A DNA stretch of 64,000 bases, from assembly GCF_000004825.1 (NCBI RefSeq), contig NW_008805097.1:186001-250000 (forward strand), in the 5' to 3' direction. A program made the position numbers and the translations under genes. The notes under the pieces are model-generated. The model saw nothing but the letters and a program-made list of their open reading frames with translations. It was not told the origin of the DNA and made no database searches. This document shows positions 1 to 11,441 of this stretch, piece by piece. Source of the stretch: Heterostelium album PN500 (taxonomy: Eukaryota; Evosea; Eumycetozoa; Acytosteliales; Acytosteliaceae). Position 1 is the first letter of the stretch. The number at the start of each line of letters is the position of its first letter.

Positions 1-7
1 AGATAAA

Positions 8-1279
8 ATGTTATCTAAATCATTATTCTCAAATAGATCATATCGTGGTTTATCAGTTATCAAACATTTGAATGGACCTCGATCAAACATTGGAAAACAA
101 TTTCAAAATGAAGGAATGATTACGATGATTCACACAATGAATAAATCATTGAGCTATAGAAGTTATTCATCCGCAACACCATCATCATCATCATCATCAT
201 CATCAAATAATATTTCAAATATAGATCAAAAGATAACAGCAATGAATAGTAATATCGATTTAAACTCTCCATATAATGGTGAAATACCAATTTTGAACAG
301 TCATATGCTGTCATCACAAAACTCATCAGTTGCAACAACGACAACTACTGGTAGCAATGAGGTGAAACTCTCAGAGTTGGGTGCAGCACAAGCAGAAGCA
401 ATCACACAAGATCCATCAATGTTGGAGATCACAGGATTGCCAACATTCATTGAAGTCCTGCTTCACCATTTACATAGCGCAACCGGTTGGTCGTGGATGG
501 TCATCGTGCCAGCATTCACACTGTTGATTCGTAGTGCACTGCTCCCATTCGCAGTGAAGCAGCGTATCAATGTGACGCGACTCATGGAGATCAAACCGCA
601 ACTCGACAAATTCAAAGAGAAATCACAAGAAAATCGTGCAACCGGTGCATCAAACTACGATAACTCTGTAGCGATCACCAAGCTACTGAAAGATAAGAAA
701 TGTCATCCAGCACTCAGCTATATTCTACCACTGGCGAATCTTCCATTCTTTATCTCTGCGATCATTGCAATGCGTGAGATGGCAGCGACATTCCCGTCGA
801 TGAAAACCGCCGGTATGCTATGGTTCACCGATCTAAGTGCTATGGATCCCTATTTTATATTACCAATTATTTCCAGTGCATCTTATCTTTTAGTTAATGA
901 AGTAAGTTAGTTGCAACTAAACAAAAAATAGGTCCAAAGTTATAATATTTATAATATTTTATTTTAATATTAATAGTTAACACTTGGAAATGCACCAAAT
1001 CTATTTTTAAAAGCTATAAGTTGGGTGGCAAGAATAATGGCATTGCTAATCATCCCATTCAGTTACACCATTCCTTCGATTGTATATTTCTATTGGATTC
1101 CATCCTCTATTTTCACATTGGCACAAATCTATGCATTCAAATCACCAAGAATATCGAAACTACTTGGTATGCCAGTATTCAACAACAATCAGCCAATCAT
1201 TCCAGTTGGCGACACTCCCAACAAAAAGAAATTTACTCCACCTCCAACTGATCCTAAAAAGAAAATAAACAGAATTTAA
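8..1279 (+). CDS. Oxa1/YidC/Alb3-family mitochondrial inner-membrane insertase
   Basis: Two exons, 8-901 and 977-1279, joined in phase 0 across a 75-base GTAAGT...TAG intron, give 398 residues. The first ~110 residues are Ser/Thr/Asn-rich with basic residues, like a mitochondrial presequence followed by a low-complexity linker. From about residue 155 the Oxa1 core begins: a membrane segment near GWSWMVIVPAFTLLIRSALL, a basic amphipathic loop (MEIKPQLDKFKEK), a hydrophobic hairpin (YILPLANLPFFISAI) and, across the splice site, two more membrane segments ending in a Lys/Pro-rich matrix-type tail. Family members insert proteins, including respiratory-chain subunits, into the inner membrane from the matrix side. 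Several membrane segments, the loop order and the length fit the family. The ATG at 8 is the first in frame, but only seven bases precede it, so an upstream exon cannot be excluded. A second Oxa1/Cox18-type paralogue is the alternative name. Confidence 0.85.
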
Positions 1280-1331
1280 ATATTTATAAACAGATCTTTT
1301 TATTTCCAACTATTATTTAAGAAAAAAGATA

Positions 1332-1362
<31 letters not shown>

Positions 1363-1469
1363 TTGAATGATAAATATTTTAATGACTATAAATTAAATTA
1401 CTATTATTTTTATTACAACAGGTATTATAAAATGATTTGTATGATTTGTTTGTATTCTTTTGTTTTTGT

Positions 1470-4400
1470 TTACTTTGGTTTTTTTGTATGTGAAATATGT
1501 ATGGTTTTGAAAAAGTTTAGTCTTTGGGGTGGTGATGGTTCTGGTGATGATGGAGGTGATGAACTTGGTGAGGAACTTGGTGATGAAGAAGCAGAGGCAG
1601 ATGTTGACCCTTCTTCAAAGTCGAATTCATGGCTGTTGTTGCCACCAGTGTCATAGGAGTTGTCGTTGGAGATATTCGACGAGTTCATCGAATGGTTAAT
1701 TAAATTATGTAATGGTGTATTTACAATATGTTGGCTGTGATTACTATTAGTACTTTGTGATAAATTATTTTTGTTTGTCGTGTGATGATTCTTATTGATA
1801 CTCTCTTTAAGACTGTTGTTATTATTATTATTATTGTTGCTGCCGTTGTTTGAGATTGAAATGCTACTGTTATCTTTAATATTATTATTGTTATTATCTT
1901 TAGAATTATTACCATTAATGGTGGGATCTTTTACATTATTATTGTTATTGGAAATGTTGATGGTGGAAATATTATTATTATTGTTGTTGTTGTTATTCAA
2001 AGTATTGTTATTGGAGTTGTTGTTGATTGCATTATTGTTGTTGTTGGATGAAAGTGTTGAGTTTGTTGAGGTTAGTTGTTGATTGTTGAGATTCTGTTGT
2101 GAGGTGGAAAGATTGGGTTGGGAGTTGTTGTTGTTGTTGTGCTGAGCTGTAAAGAATGTACGTGGAGTTAAATTGAAAGAACTATTGGTGTCATATTGCG
2201 AACGTGGAGTTGGTCGTGACTGTAGTGAGATGTGTGATTGCGAACGGTTGAGTGGTGGAGGTGAATGCGATCCTGCAACTGACGCGCTTCCATACTCACC
2301 GATGATCTGTGGGTTGAAATCGAGCATGAATCGCGGAGAATGCAATAGCGATGATTGTGACTGTGTTCTGTGGATGTAGTGACTGTTCGGTGGTGAAAGA
2401 GCGTTGTCAATGTTCGAGGCGTTGTTGTTGTTGTGGTTGCTATTGTTGTTGTTGTTGCTGTTGGATTGTTGTTTGTTTTTGTTTTTGCCGCCACCAAAGA
2501 ATGAGAGGATTTTGACACCGATCTTTTTGATGGAGGTTGGCGACGATGACAGTTGATCTCTGTTACGTAGATTTCCACTGTTAGTTGTGATATTACTGCC
2601 GGTATCGTGATTTGAAGGATTGTTTATGTCTTGGTCATCGTAGAGACTGCTGTAGCTAGTGTCGAAGCTGTTGGTTTCATTGTCGTGTTGTGATTGTGGT
2701 GGTTGTAACTGCTCACTGATGCTAGTGTCTTGCATGTTTTGCGAGCTGTTCAGACGACGTGGTTGTGGCTTGCTCAGACCGCTAGTATTGGAATTTGGAG
2801 CTGACGATTGTTGTTGTTGTTGTTGCTGTTGTTGAAGTGGTGTTGGTGGATGTTGAAGTAAATGCTGCAGACTTTGAAGTTGTTGTTGTTGTTGTTGTGT
2901 AGAGCCTGAAGAGTTATTAGATGGTATCTGTTGTTGTTGCTGTTGTTGTAGTTGTTGCAGTTGCTGTTGACTAGATATGGAACTACTACTTGGCAGTCTT
3001 CTAGGTAACTGTCTTTGTTGCTGCTCCAATTGCTGTATTGTCTGTTGTAATGTCTGAATTTGCTGTTGATACTGCTGTTGTTGTTGCATCTGTTGATGCT
3101 GTTGATTCAAATCAGTTATCTTCAAACTATTTCTATTACTGTGACTATCTTGCTGTTGTTGTTGTTGATGTTGATTCAAATTCAACAACATCATCATGTT
3201 ATTACCATTACCATTACCATCGGTATCATTGTTGTTCTTAGTATCAACACCATTGTTACCACTAAGTAAGAGATTAGCAATATTCCCACTGCTATTACTG
3301 TTTCTAATGAGGTTGAGATTACTTCCGGTTGTGGCGACCAAGCTTGTGGTGTTGTTGCCAGAGTTGTTCGAGGACAGTGTGACGTTGTTCAGTTGAGTGG
3401 TCACATGCAGCTCACTGCCAGTGAGATTTCCAGTGTTGGTGGGTGCCACCACAACATTCTTGTTGGGCGGTGTCTTCTCGCCGTGCAAATGACGCTTAAG
3501 GAAATTCAAATGCATCAACTCATCTTCGTTCTTTGGTGGTTTTATCTTCTTCTTTGTCTTAAACAGAGAACCGCTCTTCTTTGACTCCATAGCATTGTTT
3601 CGGTAGCCAGTTTTCTTTTCTTCCTGTGCCATCTCTGCACTCTTATCTTTATTCTGTACCATCAATATTTTTTGATTTACTTTTTTACTCATTTCCTATG
3701 AGTGTGTTTTTATTTGTTGATTTTTTGATTGATTGATTGATTAGTTAGTTAATTAAATATCAATTAACAACTCTTTTTTTTTGTTTAACTTTACTTACAT
3801 TATACCACTTTGTATAACCATCAAAACTTAGTTCAACTTTAAAATCAACTAAATTCATATGATCCTATAATAATGGAATGGATAGATAGAAGTTAGTTTT
3901 TAGTTCGGTATGACAGTCACCACAATACTTACACCAAGTTCCTTTTCATCAAGATATTGAAATGGCGAGACTGCACATGTTAGAGAATGAGCAAAGTCAG
4001 TCTCACGCTGTTTCAATTTGAAATACAATTCTACTTCGGCTGCATTGGACATCTTTCTTGGTCTTTCACTCTCGAGTAGTCGTTTGGTCGATGGTATCGA
4101 CACTGCCAGATTCTTCTTTACTTTAATGTGATCGGGTGACGATACACCCAGTCTATCATTGTACAACGACGACGATGATTCAAATGTAGTGGTTGTCGTT
4201 GTTGTTGTTGTCGTTGTCGTGATAGTCGATGCCGATGCCGACAGACTTCCAACACCATGGTGATGATAATGACCATTATTATTATTATGATTATGATTAT
4301 GATAGTTATGTTGTTGTTGTTGTTGTTGATTATGATTATTATGATTATTATGATTATGTACAATACTTGATGCAGATGGTGATTTTACCATTCCACCAAA

Positions 4401-4916
4401 TTTATTTGGTTGTTGTTGTTGTTGTTGTTGTTGTTGAAACATTTGAGAATCAGAACGTATATTTACACTCTTATAAATGGTTTGATTGTTATTGTCGGTA
4501 TTATTGCTATTACTATTACTATTACTATTCGATCCAACAACACTCTGTTGTGGATATTTATAATATGTTATATCATGCTGTTGTTGACCAGTAACTCCAC
4601 CATTTTGATTGGATGACGATTGAACATTTCCAAGTGTGTTGTTACCATTTCCATTTCCACTACCATTACTACTGATACTGCTACTACTCAGACTACCGCT
4701 ATTTCCAATGCTATGACTACTACCAGCACTACTACTGCCATTACTACCATTACCATTACCTCCGATACCATTGCTATTGTTAATGTTGATACTATTACTA
4801 TTGTTATTACTATTATTTATGTTTGGTGATGGTGGTGTCACCGATAATATATTATGAGTTGGTGATAAATATACATCGTCTTTCTTTCCTCTTTTCTTTC
4901 TTGTTAATATACCCAT
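1470..4916 (-). CDS. Long Gln/Asn/Ser-rich protein of unknown function (three exons)
   Basis: I do not recognise this protein. Two long minus-strand reading frames, previously separable as 3900-4916 and 1470-3692, join into one gene: exons 4916-3935, 3836-3799 and 3695-1470 stay in frame and give 1081 residues. The first intron is the weak point, since it uses GTGTAAGT as donor. The more canonical donor and acceptor nearby (3932 and 3864) would put stops in the small exon. Outside the Gln/Asn/Thr/His tracts only a few parts look structured: a basic N-terminus (MGILTRKKRGKKDD), a charged segment around the exon 1-2-3 junction (AEVELYFKLKQRETDF ... SFDGYTKWYNEM) and a Lys-rich stretch after it. 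The C-terminal half is almost wholly low complexity and ends in an acidic Ser/Pro-rich tail. No membrane segment or signal peptide is seen. A regulatory or cytoskeletal scaffold would be a guess. Confidence 0.6.
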
Positions 4917-5609
4917 TTCTATGTGTATATTATTATTTTATCGTATCGTAATCTATCTATCTACTATCTTATCTATCTATCTATTTTTATTTTACTATCT
5001 ACAACACATCTTATTCCTTTTGATCGCTCTGTGTTTTTTCGATTATTAATAATGTAATGTGATTTGTTTAAACTATTTAATAATGATTTAATAATGATTT
5101 GCTATTAATAATGTAATGTGATTTGATGATATTTGATAATAAAACTAAAAATAAACTATAATAATAAATAATATAACAACAACAATAATAATAAATATTA
5201 AAAGTGTTTAATATCTTTTTTTTTTTTTTTTTTTTTTTACTAAACCCACATTATCAATAATGTTTTTTTATTTTATTTTTTGAAATTTATTTTTATTTTA
5301 TATTTAAATATATATATATTATTGATTTAAACTTTGTATATGAACTGTAATTAATTAACTTTGTGTTTTTCTTGTTCTTCCCATTCTTTTCTGTTTGATT
5401 TATTTATTATTTGATTGTTGTGTTTTTTTACTTAAGATTTGTGGTAGGTGTGTTGTTTTATTTTACATTGTTTGTTTTTGTTACCATGTGAATAAAATGT
5501 GGTGTGTATTAAGGTGTTAACAAAATGTTTGTTTTCTGAACTGTTGTGGTAAATTCTGGGAGGTTTGTTGTTTGCTATTAGTTTAGTTTGTGGTTGATTA
5601 TTATTATTA
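4917..5609. other. Intergenic, AT-rich, with ctat microsatellite and poly-T tract
   Basis: Upstream region of the Gln/Asn-rich gene and downstream region of the DUF924 gene. It holds a degenerate CTAT/ATCT repeat near 4950-4985, a run of about 20 T near 5218-5238 and a TA repeat near 5310-5320. No open frame or RNA gene is seen. Confidence 0.6.
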
Positions 5610-6347
5610 TTATGATGATGGTTCTGTTGTTGTTGTTGTTGATGATGTTGTTATTGTTGTCGTTGTTGTAACTTTCTTTTGTACTGATTTTTCGAATTCA
5701 TTCGTTGAGTTTGATAGGTATTCGGTTTCCTCGGCTGTGCTTTCTCGACCAAGCAATGCATTGCGATGCGGATAACGGTTGAACTGCTTTACGATGGCGT
5801 AGTGATCCTGAGCATATTTAACAACACCGCCGTAGATCGGTGATACTTCTTTGGCGTCCTCTGCCAACTCTTTGGTCTTCTCCACCGATCTCTCGACAAT
5901 GTCAAGTTGTTCCGAGTGCTCCAGTACGACATAGAAAAACATTCTCTCCGGGAAGGAGTATGACTTGTCCGAGTTTTCACTAAGCATATCCAATACGATT
6001 CCACACGAAATAGGGTCGTATTGGAACATCTGACCGGTGCCTCTAAACATATTTCTAGAGAATTGGTCACACAGTAGAATGAGAGCCATCTTTCCACGAT
6101 GATCGGAACGCCAACGGGCGAGAAGCGGTGAATCCGGTTGACCCGCTTCCTCTAGAGTCGCTTGGAACCTATTTTTAATGTCGAGGTCACCGGCCTCGCT
6201 TGTTACGAACCAAAGTTTGAAATTCAAATTGTAGTTGGCAACTCTCAGTAGATCTTCATCGGTAGTGCCAAACCAGAAACTATAGATATCATTGATTCTT
6301 TGTTTATCATCTTCATTCAATAATGTTGAAAATGTATATCCTGTCAT
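5610..6347 (-). CDS. DUF924 family protein
   Basis: Intronless, 245 residues. The core matches the DUF924 family (TPR-like helical proteins best known from bacteria). It has the N-terminal signature of an Asp-Ile-Tyr-x-Phe-Trp-Phe-Gly segment (residues ~14-22), a central WRSDHRGKMALILLCDQFSRN block (~residues 78-98) followed by RGTGQMFQYDP, and a C-terminal FPERMFFYVVLEHSEQL and HYAIVKQFNRYPHRNALLGR block. The invariant DQFSRN and RYPHRN motifs are intact, so it looks functional, but the biochemical role of the family is not established. The last ~18 residues are a Thr/Ser tract typical of dictyostelid proteins. The ATG at 6347 sits just before the conserved start of the domain. A TTTGTTTGTT-rich leader precedes it. 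Confidence 0.85.
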   Translation of the reverse strand: MTGYTFSTLLNEDDKQRINDIYSFWFGTTDEDLLRVANYNLNFKLWFVTSEAGDLDIKNRFQATLEEAGQPDSPLLARWRSDHRGKMALILLCDQFSRNMFRGTGQMFQYDPISCGIVLDMLSENSDKSYSFPERMFFYVVLEHSEQLDIVERSVEKTKELAEDAKEVSPIYGGVVKYAQDHYAIVKQFNRYPHRNALLGRESTAEETEYLSNSTNEFEKSVQKKVTTTTTITTSSTTTTTEPSS

Positions 6348-7355
6348 TTTTTTGTTTGTTTGTCTCTTTTACTAATAAACAATATAAATAATAATTATCT
6401 AACTATAGTTGAATATTACTAAAATAAATAGAAGAACTTCAAATTCAATTTAAAGAAAAAGAGCAGGTTCCAAAAGTTCAAAATAGGTTCATAATTCATT
6501 CCACGAAAGGAAATATTTTTGAAATTTTTACCAAATTTATGTGAGTTTCACAGATCTGTCAAATAGTTGTAATTTAATAACTATCTTTGTAACATTGTAT
6601 TTAAATGATAATTAGGTGTTATGATTTCGATGGGAATTCTAAATTGATTGGTCTTTTTAGAATAAACAAAATTTAGAAAACATTCTAAAACTATTTTTTG
6701 TAAACCACACAATTGAATATTAGAAAACCAGATCTTTTTTAGAATATTAAATCTTATCTATTTTTTTTTTTTTTTTAGTGTAAGAAACTCGATGAACTAT
6801 TTTTACTCTTTAGAAAATGTTTCTATTTACACCTTTTTCACTTTAGAAGAAAAAGAATATCACGAAACCAAAATCTCGTACAACATAGAACAGTTAGAAT
6901 GTTAGAATCGATAACATTTGATAATAATAAAAAAAAACAACATAATTGTGCCTTTGATAAAAAAGCATAGAACATTTAGAATGTTAGAATTGATAATTCT
7001 TTGATATTAATATAAAACATAATTATGTTATAATGTTTATCTTTTTTGAATCTAAATTATATTGATTATTCTGACATGAATAAAGTTTAATAAACAAGAT
7101 AATTTTAATCTTAATATTTTATGATCCAAAAATATCAACAATTTAATATTTAAAAAAATTTAAAGGAATTTATCATTGTTATTTTTTTTAAATCTGTTTT
7201 TTGTTTGTTTTTTTTTTTTAATATTTATTTAAATTGGGATGAGTGTTTGATCATTCTCTGAACAATACATCAAGTAGCCATCGGGCGGCTGAAAAAAAAA
7301 AAGGAGTCGATAAATATTCTAGGCGGGAATATAGGTAAAAAAATAAGTACATTGT
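6348..7355. other. Intergenic, AT-rich, with an imperfect ~85-base direct duplication
   Basis: No gene seen. A segment starting at about 6885 (acatagaacagttagaatg...) recurs at about 6967 (gcatagaacatttagaatg...) with similar bases following, so a unit of roughly 82-85 bases appears twice. The AGAATGTTAGAAT core also occurs singly nearby. The rest is poly-A/poly-T-rich spacer. Confidence 0.5.
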
Positions 7356-8560
7356 TTAGAGAGTTGCGTTCAACCATGGGAGGGTATATTGGTCGAAATA
7401 TGGCTTGCAGCTGGCAGTTGGGTGATCAGAGTGCTTGCAATCGGTGGTGAAGAAATGAAGTCTGTTGGATTCATCGAGGGCACGAATACCAATGAAATCT
7501 TGGAGGTAAAACTCTGACTCTCTCAATGGGACAACGGTGCTCTGAGTGTTGTTGGCGTAGAAAGCGAACCAACCGGACTCCTTTGGCACGATGGTCTTGT
7601 CGTTCTCAGAGTAGGAGAGAACCATGGCGTTCAAACTCTCGATGTTTTGGTTGTACTTTGGATTCTTGACTGGACGCTCGTTGTTGAGGTCGGCCAAGAA
7701 CAACGATTTCTCGAGGTAGAGATCCAACTTGTATGGGTCACGCCAGTATTGAGCCGGTGAGAAAGTCTCTTGTGCCCAGTTGTCGTATGGCACGGTTCCG
7801 AGGATGTGGTCGACCCACTTGATGTTGACGAATGGTGTACCGAATTGACCACGTTGTGGACCGTTCCAACTGATGTAGTTGAATACTGGTGGGTTGTTGT
7901 GACGTTGGATGTAACCACGGGTCACAAGAGTACCCTGTGAGAAACCGACGGCGTTGAAACCGTTGGCCAACTTTGGATCGGCTTGAACCTGTTGAGCGTA
8001 ACTCTCAACCATCTCTTCGACGGTCATGAAAATCGATGACATGAATCCATTTCCAATCTCCATGTTGACAACGTAAATACCTGGACAAGCGGCTTCAATC
8101 CATTCCTTTACTGGTGCCATTGCTTTTGCACTAGATGAAACACCATGCCTATAAATGAAATAAATAATATCACGATTAATTAAATTGCATTGATTTGATT
8201 GATTATTAATATAGGAAGATCTAAAGATTATTTTCAGGAAAGTAGGAATCAAAAATTATGATTTTTTATTTTTAAAACAACGACTTCAAAAACCATGTTA
8301 CACACGGTTTTAGAATGTCATATTGTTGTTTTATTTTATTTTTATTCTTGTGGTTATATATTTTAATGTTTAACTAAACAACAACTGTTTAATAACAAAC
8401 ATGCAAATAACCACAATTTTATTTTATATTCTACGATAGTTAACAATTGATAGTATTAATAATTTAGATTTACATACATTAAAACAACTGGTCTATAATT
8501 TTGAGCAGAAACAACTGCAACTAAAAGTGCCAACATGGCAATATATTTAGAGATCATCAT
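7356..8560 (-). CDS. ppt1: Palmitoyl-protein thioesterase (PPT1-like, lysosomal)
   Basis: Two exons, 8560-8478 and 8148-7356, joined in phase 2 across a 329-base intron, give 291 residues. Exon 1 encodes a clear signal peptide (MMISKYIAMLALLVAVVSA) and the start of the hydrolase fold (RPVVLM), which continues in exon 2 as HGVSSS, the oxyanion-side turn of this family. The nucleophile elbow GFSQGTLVTRG matches the PPT1 GxSQG motif. A late Asp in SYSENDKTIVPKESGW and a His-rich segment (CKHSDHP) near the C-terminus supply candidates for the rest of the triad. PPT1 removes S-linked fatty acids from proteins in the lysosome; human loss causes infantile neuronal ceroid lipofuscinosis. Length fits the family. 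The longer in-frame reading into the intron is an artefact, because the exon 1 peptide restores the expected start. Confidence 0.92.
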
Positions 8561-9372
8561 TTTTTATATTATATAATAAAAAGAGATAAAATTATAAAAT
8601 ATAACTATATCTTTTAAATTTGATTTGAACAGAAATAAAACTCAATCACTGGTAGAGAATGTGTTTCCTCTCATACGATCAGAAAGTGAGTGAGAGCGCA
8701 CCAATTAGAAAAAAAGAAAAAGTTTGTTTGCAAAAAAAAAAAAAGCAAAAAAAACTTTTGGGAACTGATGAGCCCCATCACTTTTTGGTGGTAATCTTCC
8801 TTCATCAAAAAAACAAAAAAAACTTGATAAAAAACCAAACAAAGAGTGTTGTTTTACATTTTTTTCGTTGTTTTCTTGATCTGAAATATCTTGAATTTTG
8901 TAAGGAATTTTATAAATCATTAAAAATGATTAAATTTCAAAGTTGAAGTATCATATCGGGAGAACAAGAAAAAAAAAAAAAAACAAATTTAATTAGCAAC
9001 AGACAGGTGGGCACTAAACCATTTTTAGGTTGAATTGTGCAAGTTCAACAACCATCATTGTTTTTTTGAAATGATTTTTTTTTGATTAAGTTTAAATTTG
9101 TCTTTGGAAAAGTTAAATTAAATTATTGCATTTTAATATGGACTAATCCCATCCAATTTTGAAATGTTACTATTATTGTTATTGTTTTTCAAAAAAATAA
9201 TAAAATAAAATTAAAGATTATTACAATTAAATAATAGTATTAAATTAATAGTAATTATATATTTATAGTTTTGTTTGTTTTATTTATTTTAAATTCCATC
9301 CAATTATTTATAAATATATATGGATTATTTCAAAATAATTAATTAAGAAAATCAATCGGTCAATTGAATGAT
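8561..9372. other. Intergenic, poly-A/poly-T-rich; short spurious frames only
   Basis: Promoter side of the thioesterase gene and 3' side of the TMEM164-like gene. Overlapping Lys/Phe-rich frames on both strands near 8660-8946 come from A/T homopolymers. A short GC-richer patch lies at about 8641-8790 with no recognisable RNA. Confidence 0.5.
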
Positions 9373-10463
9373 TTAATTTACTTTTTGTTTTATGTTTTCA
9401 CCTAATCTTATGTTGTAAAGTGAGTATGCAATAAAGTTTGCGGTGGCAATGGCGATAGCACCGAGTGGCCATGACAGTAGATTCAGGAGTGGACCGATAA
9501 TACAACGATAGACGTTCGCTGTGACACGACCACCTGTCAAGTCGAGTAGCAATTCGTTCAAGTCGAATCCGAGTGGTGGTGGGAAAAGCATGTAGTTGAT
9601 ATTGATTCCACTGATCAAACTACAGATTTCAAAGACGACGTGGTGTGCCAATCCACAGATACCAGTAGACATCAGAGCATAGCCAATATGGAATCGTGTG
9701 GGGAACTTGTACATATGAATAACAACCGGCGCAATCAACAATGCGTAGTGTTGAACGAAAAAGTTTGGAATTTCACCTGGTTGTGTTAGATCCGTTAGAT
9801 CTGGGAATGCCAAAGCTGAAATTCTGTTGTTATTCATTGATTAAAGAAGAAGTGTTAGACTTTTATTTCTAGATCTAGATAAAAAGAATCAAAAGTATTA
9901 TTAAATACAAACGTTACAAATACATAGTAAACAGATACATTGAATACACGTGATCCATTCTTGAGGTCGTTGGTCAGCAGACAATAGGCGTAGACAGCAC
10001 TTACAAGATGACATGGCTGTAGCATAAAGAAGTAGTTTCTCGAACCAAATGGTTTGTTTGGCTTGTAGTAGACATTCAGTATCAAATTGACAATCAAAAC
10101 CAACGCAAGTAGCTTTGGAATGAATTGATGTCTAGAAATACCTTTCTGTTGTTCCGGTACATTCTTTCTTAAAACAATTATATATCCGACTATAATTAAA
10201 TTTTAGCGAATCAATCAAATCAAATCAATTAGTATATATGTAATCGAAAAACTCAGGTTATAAAATCATTATAGATTATCATATATTGAATACTTACTGA
10301 AAACAAGTAAAAGGTATAGAGAGTTTACAATTATAAATTCAAGTGCATGATATTCCGGTGACATGAACCAATGTTTAGAATCGATCGGATCACTTATAGT
10401 TGCAAATATATTTGCTATACCAGCGATATGATCGTCCAACATATTCTCTAAGTATTCTCTCAT
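9373..10463 (-). CDS. TMEM164-like multi-pass membrane protein
   Basis: Three exons give about 297 residues, matching the usual TMEM164 length: 10463-10298, 10189-9913 and 9823-9373. The first intron has GTAAGT/TAG borders. The second junction is less certain, because the only in-frame solution I find uses a GTTTGT donor. Several hydrophobic segments alternate with short loops. Family signatures include a loop with FMLQPCHLVSAVYAYCLL (conserved Cys-His), FFVQHYALLIAPVVIH, GYALMSTGICGLAHHVV and NINYMLFPPP, which parallels the conserved Asn-x-x-x-Met-Leu-Cys-Pro region of animal TMEM164. TMEM164 has been described as an acyltransferase acting on ether phospholipids and linked to ferroptosis. 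Whether the amoeba protein does the same is inference. The first exon begins MREYLENMLDDHIAGI, and the ATG follows a poly-T tract. Confidence 0.75.
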
Positions 10464-11441
10464 CTCTTTTTTTTTTTTTTTTTTTTGTTTTTTTCTTTTT
10501 CTGTATTTGTACTTGTGTGTTAAATTACAACTAATCTAATTTTTAATTACTATAAATTATCTATCTAATCCTATATATATATAAATATATTGCTTTTACA
10601 GGAATATAAAAAATAAAAAAAGAAACAAAATAAATAAATAAATAATAAACAAATTCCATTCAATTTAACTATTTGGAATGTGGTTGAAAGTAAGTTAGTT
10701 AGTTCATTAAGCACACATCAAATTTTTTAAAATCACATTAAAACAAAAAAAAACTAAAAAAACATACCCCCCAAACGACAATTTTCTGTGATAGAGCCGG
10801 ATACCGAGAGATTAATGACTCACGCACTTTGCATGCCCTCCATAAAAAATAAAACTAAAATAAAAAGAATAAAAAGAATAAAAATAATAAAAGAATAAAA
10901 AGACCTTGATATTTTATTATTTAGTTATAAATCAATTTAAAATTTTTATTTTGTATTTTTTTTTGTATAAAAGTTAGTATGTTTTCCAATCAAATTTGGT
11001 TTATCATATGAATTTTTTAATTTAATAATAAGTATCAATCAATTAAATAAAATTCTCTATAAATTTTTTTCTTGTAAACCTCGATTTATTATAATAAAAA
11101 TCGAAAATATATATTTATGAAAGATGATTACCACGTAGTAGTAGTTCTCACTTTTTATATGAAGAGTTTGGTATGGGGGTTATTTATCTATTTTTTCAGC
11201 AAAAGCCCTCTGGTCAAAGTTGATCTGTGGTTTCAAAAATGAATTAAAAAAAAGGATTTCAAAAATTGTTTTTAAAAAAAAAATTAAAAAATCTATTAAT
11301 ATTTATGACGAGGACAATTGTTTTTGACATTGCAATCATCAAGAGAAGAGAAATCTAACTTCATTTTCATTTCAATAGTAGTTTTTATATAATATAGAGA
11401 TAAGTAGTTAGAAAAGTAGAAACAATATCACAAAAGCAACA
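10464..11441. other. Intergenic between divergent genes, with GC-richer islets
   Basis: No gene frame. Two patches stand out against the AT background: about 10763-10852 (contains ccccccaaacgacaatttt and gcatgccctcc) and about 11130-11240. Neither folds into a tRNA, 5S or major spliceosomal RNA that I recognise. The region presumably holds promoters of both flanking genes. Confidence 0.45.

Noticed and set aside
4118-4829. Several overlapping Ile/Thr/Tyr/Val-rich frames in the Gln/Asn-rich gene
   Set aside because: They are shifted readings of trinucleotide repeats.
8766-8810. ctgatga core near 8766 suggesting a hammerhead ribozyme
   Set aside because: The conserved GAAA and a second helix at the right spacing are missing on either strand.
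8659-8946. 95-codon Lys/Phe-rich frame and its antisense partner
   Set aside because: Both derive from A/T homopolymers, with no domain, and both strands are open over the same DNA.
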